NCBI GenBank assembly: GCA_041689775.1
Contig: JBDNFP010000343.1
Span: 1 to 23,496 of the forward strand
DNA from: JBDNFP01 sp041689775
GTDB lineage: Bacteria; Bacteroidota; Bacteroidia; Cytophagales; Spirosomataceae
Length of the DNA: 23,496 nucleotides
Direction: 5' to 3'
Shown: piece by piece, positions 22,172 to 23,496 of the stretch
Layout: each line of letters begins with the position of its first letter
Position numbering within the stretch: the stretch's first letter is position 1
Made by a program: the position numbers and the translations under genes
The notes under the pieces: model-generated
Databases searched by the model: none
Seen by the model: the letters and a program-made list of their open reading frames with translations, nothing else
Told to the model about the DNA's origin: nothing

Positions 22172-23496
22172 TTATTTCAAGCTGTCTACGGTACGTTGAA
22201 TAAACGTCGTAAGTGCCTGACCGCTTAGCATACCCTGGGAGAGCAAAGCCAGATCATACGCTTCTTTGGCCAACTCTTTCTGCTTAGTTTCATCCTCCGT
22301 CGCCAGAATTCTGCTCGTAAGTGGGTGGTTTGCATTTACAGAAACTGTGTACATCATGGGCATATCACCAAACATCGACTTCTGACCCGATGTTGACTGC
22401 ATGTCGGTCATGCGGCGCATGAACTCCGGGAATGTTATTACCACCGGTAGTTCATCCGTTGGCATAGCTTCTATTTGAATAGTTGCCGTCTTAGTGGTCA
22501 TCAGCCCTTCAAACAAAGTCTTTGCTTTTTCTTCTTGATCTTTTGAAAGTACGCTTTCGAGCTTGAATTCCTTCTCAATCAACCTGTCGATAGTTTCAGC
22601 GTCAACGCGCTTTACTGTAACCTTCTCCTGCTTTTGCTCCACTGTGCCGATAAAGTGCGGATCAATGACTGTGTCAAGTACCAATACATCGTAGCTGCGC
22701 TTTTGGGCAGACTTAATGAATGAATCTTGTTTGTTGGCATCATTGGTGTAAAGCCATACCAGATTACCGTCTTTATCAGTTTGATTATCCTTTACTGCTT
22801 CGCGGTACTCATCAAAGGTAAAGTGCTTACCTTCCTGATTTTTCAACAAACAGAAATCCTTGGCCTTATCGTAGAATTTATCATCGCTGATGATACCATA
22901 CTTTACGAATAGACCGATGTCATCAAATTTCTTTTCAAAGCCTTCGCGGTCGTTTTTGAAAATCTCCGAAAGCTTATCGGCTACCTTTCGGGTAATATAC
23001 CCGTTGATTTTCTTCACATTTCCATCCGCTTGTAAGTAGCTGCGTGATACGTTCAGCGGGATATCAGGGGAGTCAATGACTCCGTGCAGTAGTTGCAGAA
23101 AGTCAGGAACGATATCTTTTACCTCATCTGTAATGAATACTTGGCGGCTGTACAACTGAATTTTCTCGCGCTGCACCTGGAAATCATTTTTCAACTTTGG
23201 GAAATAAAGTACTCCCGTGAGGTTGAAGGGATAATCTACATTCAGGTGAATCCAGAAGAGGGGATCTTCGCTGTAAGGATAAAGCTCCTTGTAGAAAGCT
23301 ACGTAGTCTTCATCCTGCAAGTCCGCAGGATTCTTAGTCCAGATCGGGTTTGGGTTGTTTATAATCTTATCTTCAAACTCGATTTCGATCGGAAGAAACT
23401 TACCGTACTTTTCGAGGATACCGCGCAAGCGGTAGTCTTCCAAAAACTCCTCCGAATCGGGGGCGATGTGCAGGATGATGTCCGTACCGCGACCGG
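22172..23496 (-). CDS. htpG: Molecular chaperone HtpG (Hsp90), partial, 3' part only
   Basis: HtpG is the bacterial Hsp90, an ATP-driven cytoplasmic chaperone. The frame is open to the right edge; the first readable residues, GRGTDIILHIAPDSEEFLED, are the end of the N-terminal ATPase domain, so the ATP-binding part lies outside. The middle domain follows: FIPIEIEF-like strand (here GKFLPIEIEFEDK), YPYSEDPLFWIHLNVDYPFN, NLTGVLYFPK, and the active-site block GVIDSPDIPLNVSRSYLQAD with the conserved Arg. The C-terminal dimerisation domain ends at LTTFIQRTVDSLK. The 441 visible residues are consistent with a full protein of a little over 600. The apparent TTG start at 23443 is internal and not a real start. 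Confidence 0.93.
   Translation of the reverse strand, partial: GRGTDIILHIAPDSEEFLEDYRLRGILEKYGKFLPIEIEFEDKIINNPNPIWTKNPADLQDEDYVAFYKELYPYSEDPLFWIHLNVDYPFNLTGVLYFPKLKNDFQVQREKIQLYSRQVFITDEVKDIVPDFLQLLHGVIDSPDIPLNVSRSYLQADGNVKKINGYITRKVADKLSEIFKNDREGFEKKFDDIGLFVKYGIISDDKFYDKAKDFCLLKNQEGKHFTFDEYREAVKDNQTDKDGNLVWLYTNDANKQDSFIKSAQKRSYDVLVLDTVIDPHFIGTVEQKQEKVTVKRVDAETIDRLIEKEFKLESVLSKDQEEKAKTLFEGLMTTKTATIQIEAMPTDELPVVITFPEFMRRMTDMQSTSGQKSMFGDMPMMYTVSVNANHPLTSRILATEDETKQKELAKEAYDLALLSQGMLSGQALTTFIQRTVDSLK

Noticed and set aside
1..23496. Mobile elements, phage genes, CRISPR arrays, toxin-antitoxin pairs, tRNA or rRNA genes
   Set aside because: I looked for transposase or integrase motifs, direct repeats with spacers, attachment-site repeats and cloverleaf patterns and found none; gene content is core throughout.

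Overview
The window looks like chromosomal core DNA from a member of the Bacteroidota, most likely the Cytophagia/Cytophagales. The evidence is: type IX secretion (T9SS) proteins and a T9SS sorting tail; the short Bacteroidota-type RNA polymerase omega subunit; a Rho factor with a long charged N-terminal insertion; OstA-like and LptC lipoproteins of the Bacteroidota kind; promoters of the TTTG / TAnnTTTG type; and starts without Shine-Dalgarno sequences. I see no rRNA, tRNA, CRISPR array, insertion sequence, integrase or phage gene.

Layout. 1-202: a short tail with a strong hairpin. 203-3965 (minus): a PorE-like TPR/PD40/OmpA protein, then tilS. 4041-5714 (plus): an OstA/LptA-like periplasmic protein. 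5904-6524 (plus): a small T9SS cargo protein with its own promoter. 6598-12643 (plus): bamD and rpoZ, a perfect terminator, then coaBC, porD (DUF4835), a small Sm-like protein, recN and a coiled-coil lipoprotein. 12709-13798 (plus): a SCO1/SenC copper chaperone broken by a one-base frameshift, overlapping a cytochrome c lipoprotein. 13799-16438 (minus): coaX, an outer-membrane beta-barrel protein and lptC as an operon, meeting the cytochrome gene stop-to-stop. 16494-17621 (plus): an MscS-type channel. 17622-17933: a long C-rich, G-poor leader, then rho to 19607 with a textbook terminator. 19768-22087 (plus): a three-gene cassette made of an inner-membrane-anchored double-OmpA protein and two paralogous membrane-anchored helix-hairpin-helix proteins. 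22172-23496 (minus): the 3' part of htpG, cut by the window edge.

How the genes fit together. Most of the window builds or serves the envelope: LPS transport (OstA-like, LptC), outer-membrane protein assembly (BamD, a beta-barrel protein), T9SS (PorD, PorE-like, one cargo) and mechanosensing. Coenzyme A synthesis is represented twice (coaX and coaBC). SCO1 and cytochrome c point to cytochrome oxidase assembly or respiration. TilS, RecN, RpoZ, Rho and HtpG are housekeeping.

The least explained parts, and the best candidates for something new, are the OmpA/HhH/HhH membrane cassette (19681-22154), the 74-residue Sm/Hfq-like protein between porD and recN (10118-10342), and the rut-like rho leader. 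All functional claims come from reading motifs by eye; no database search was run.
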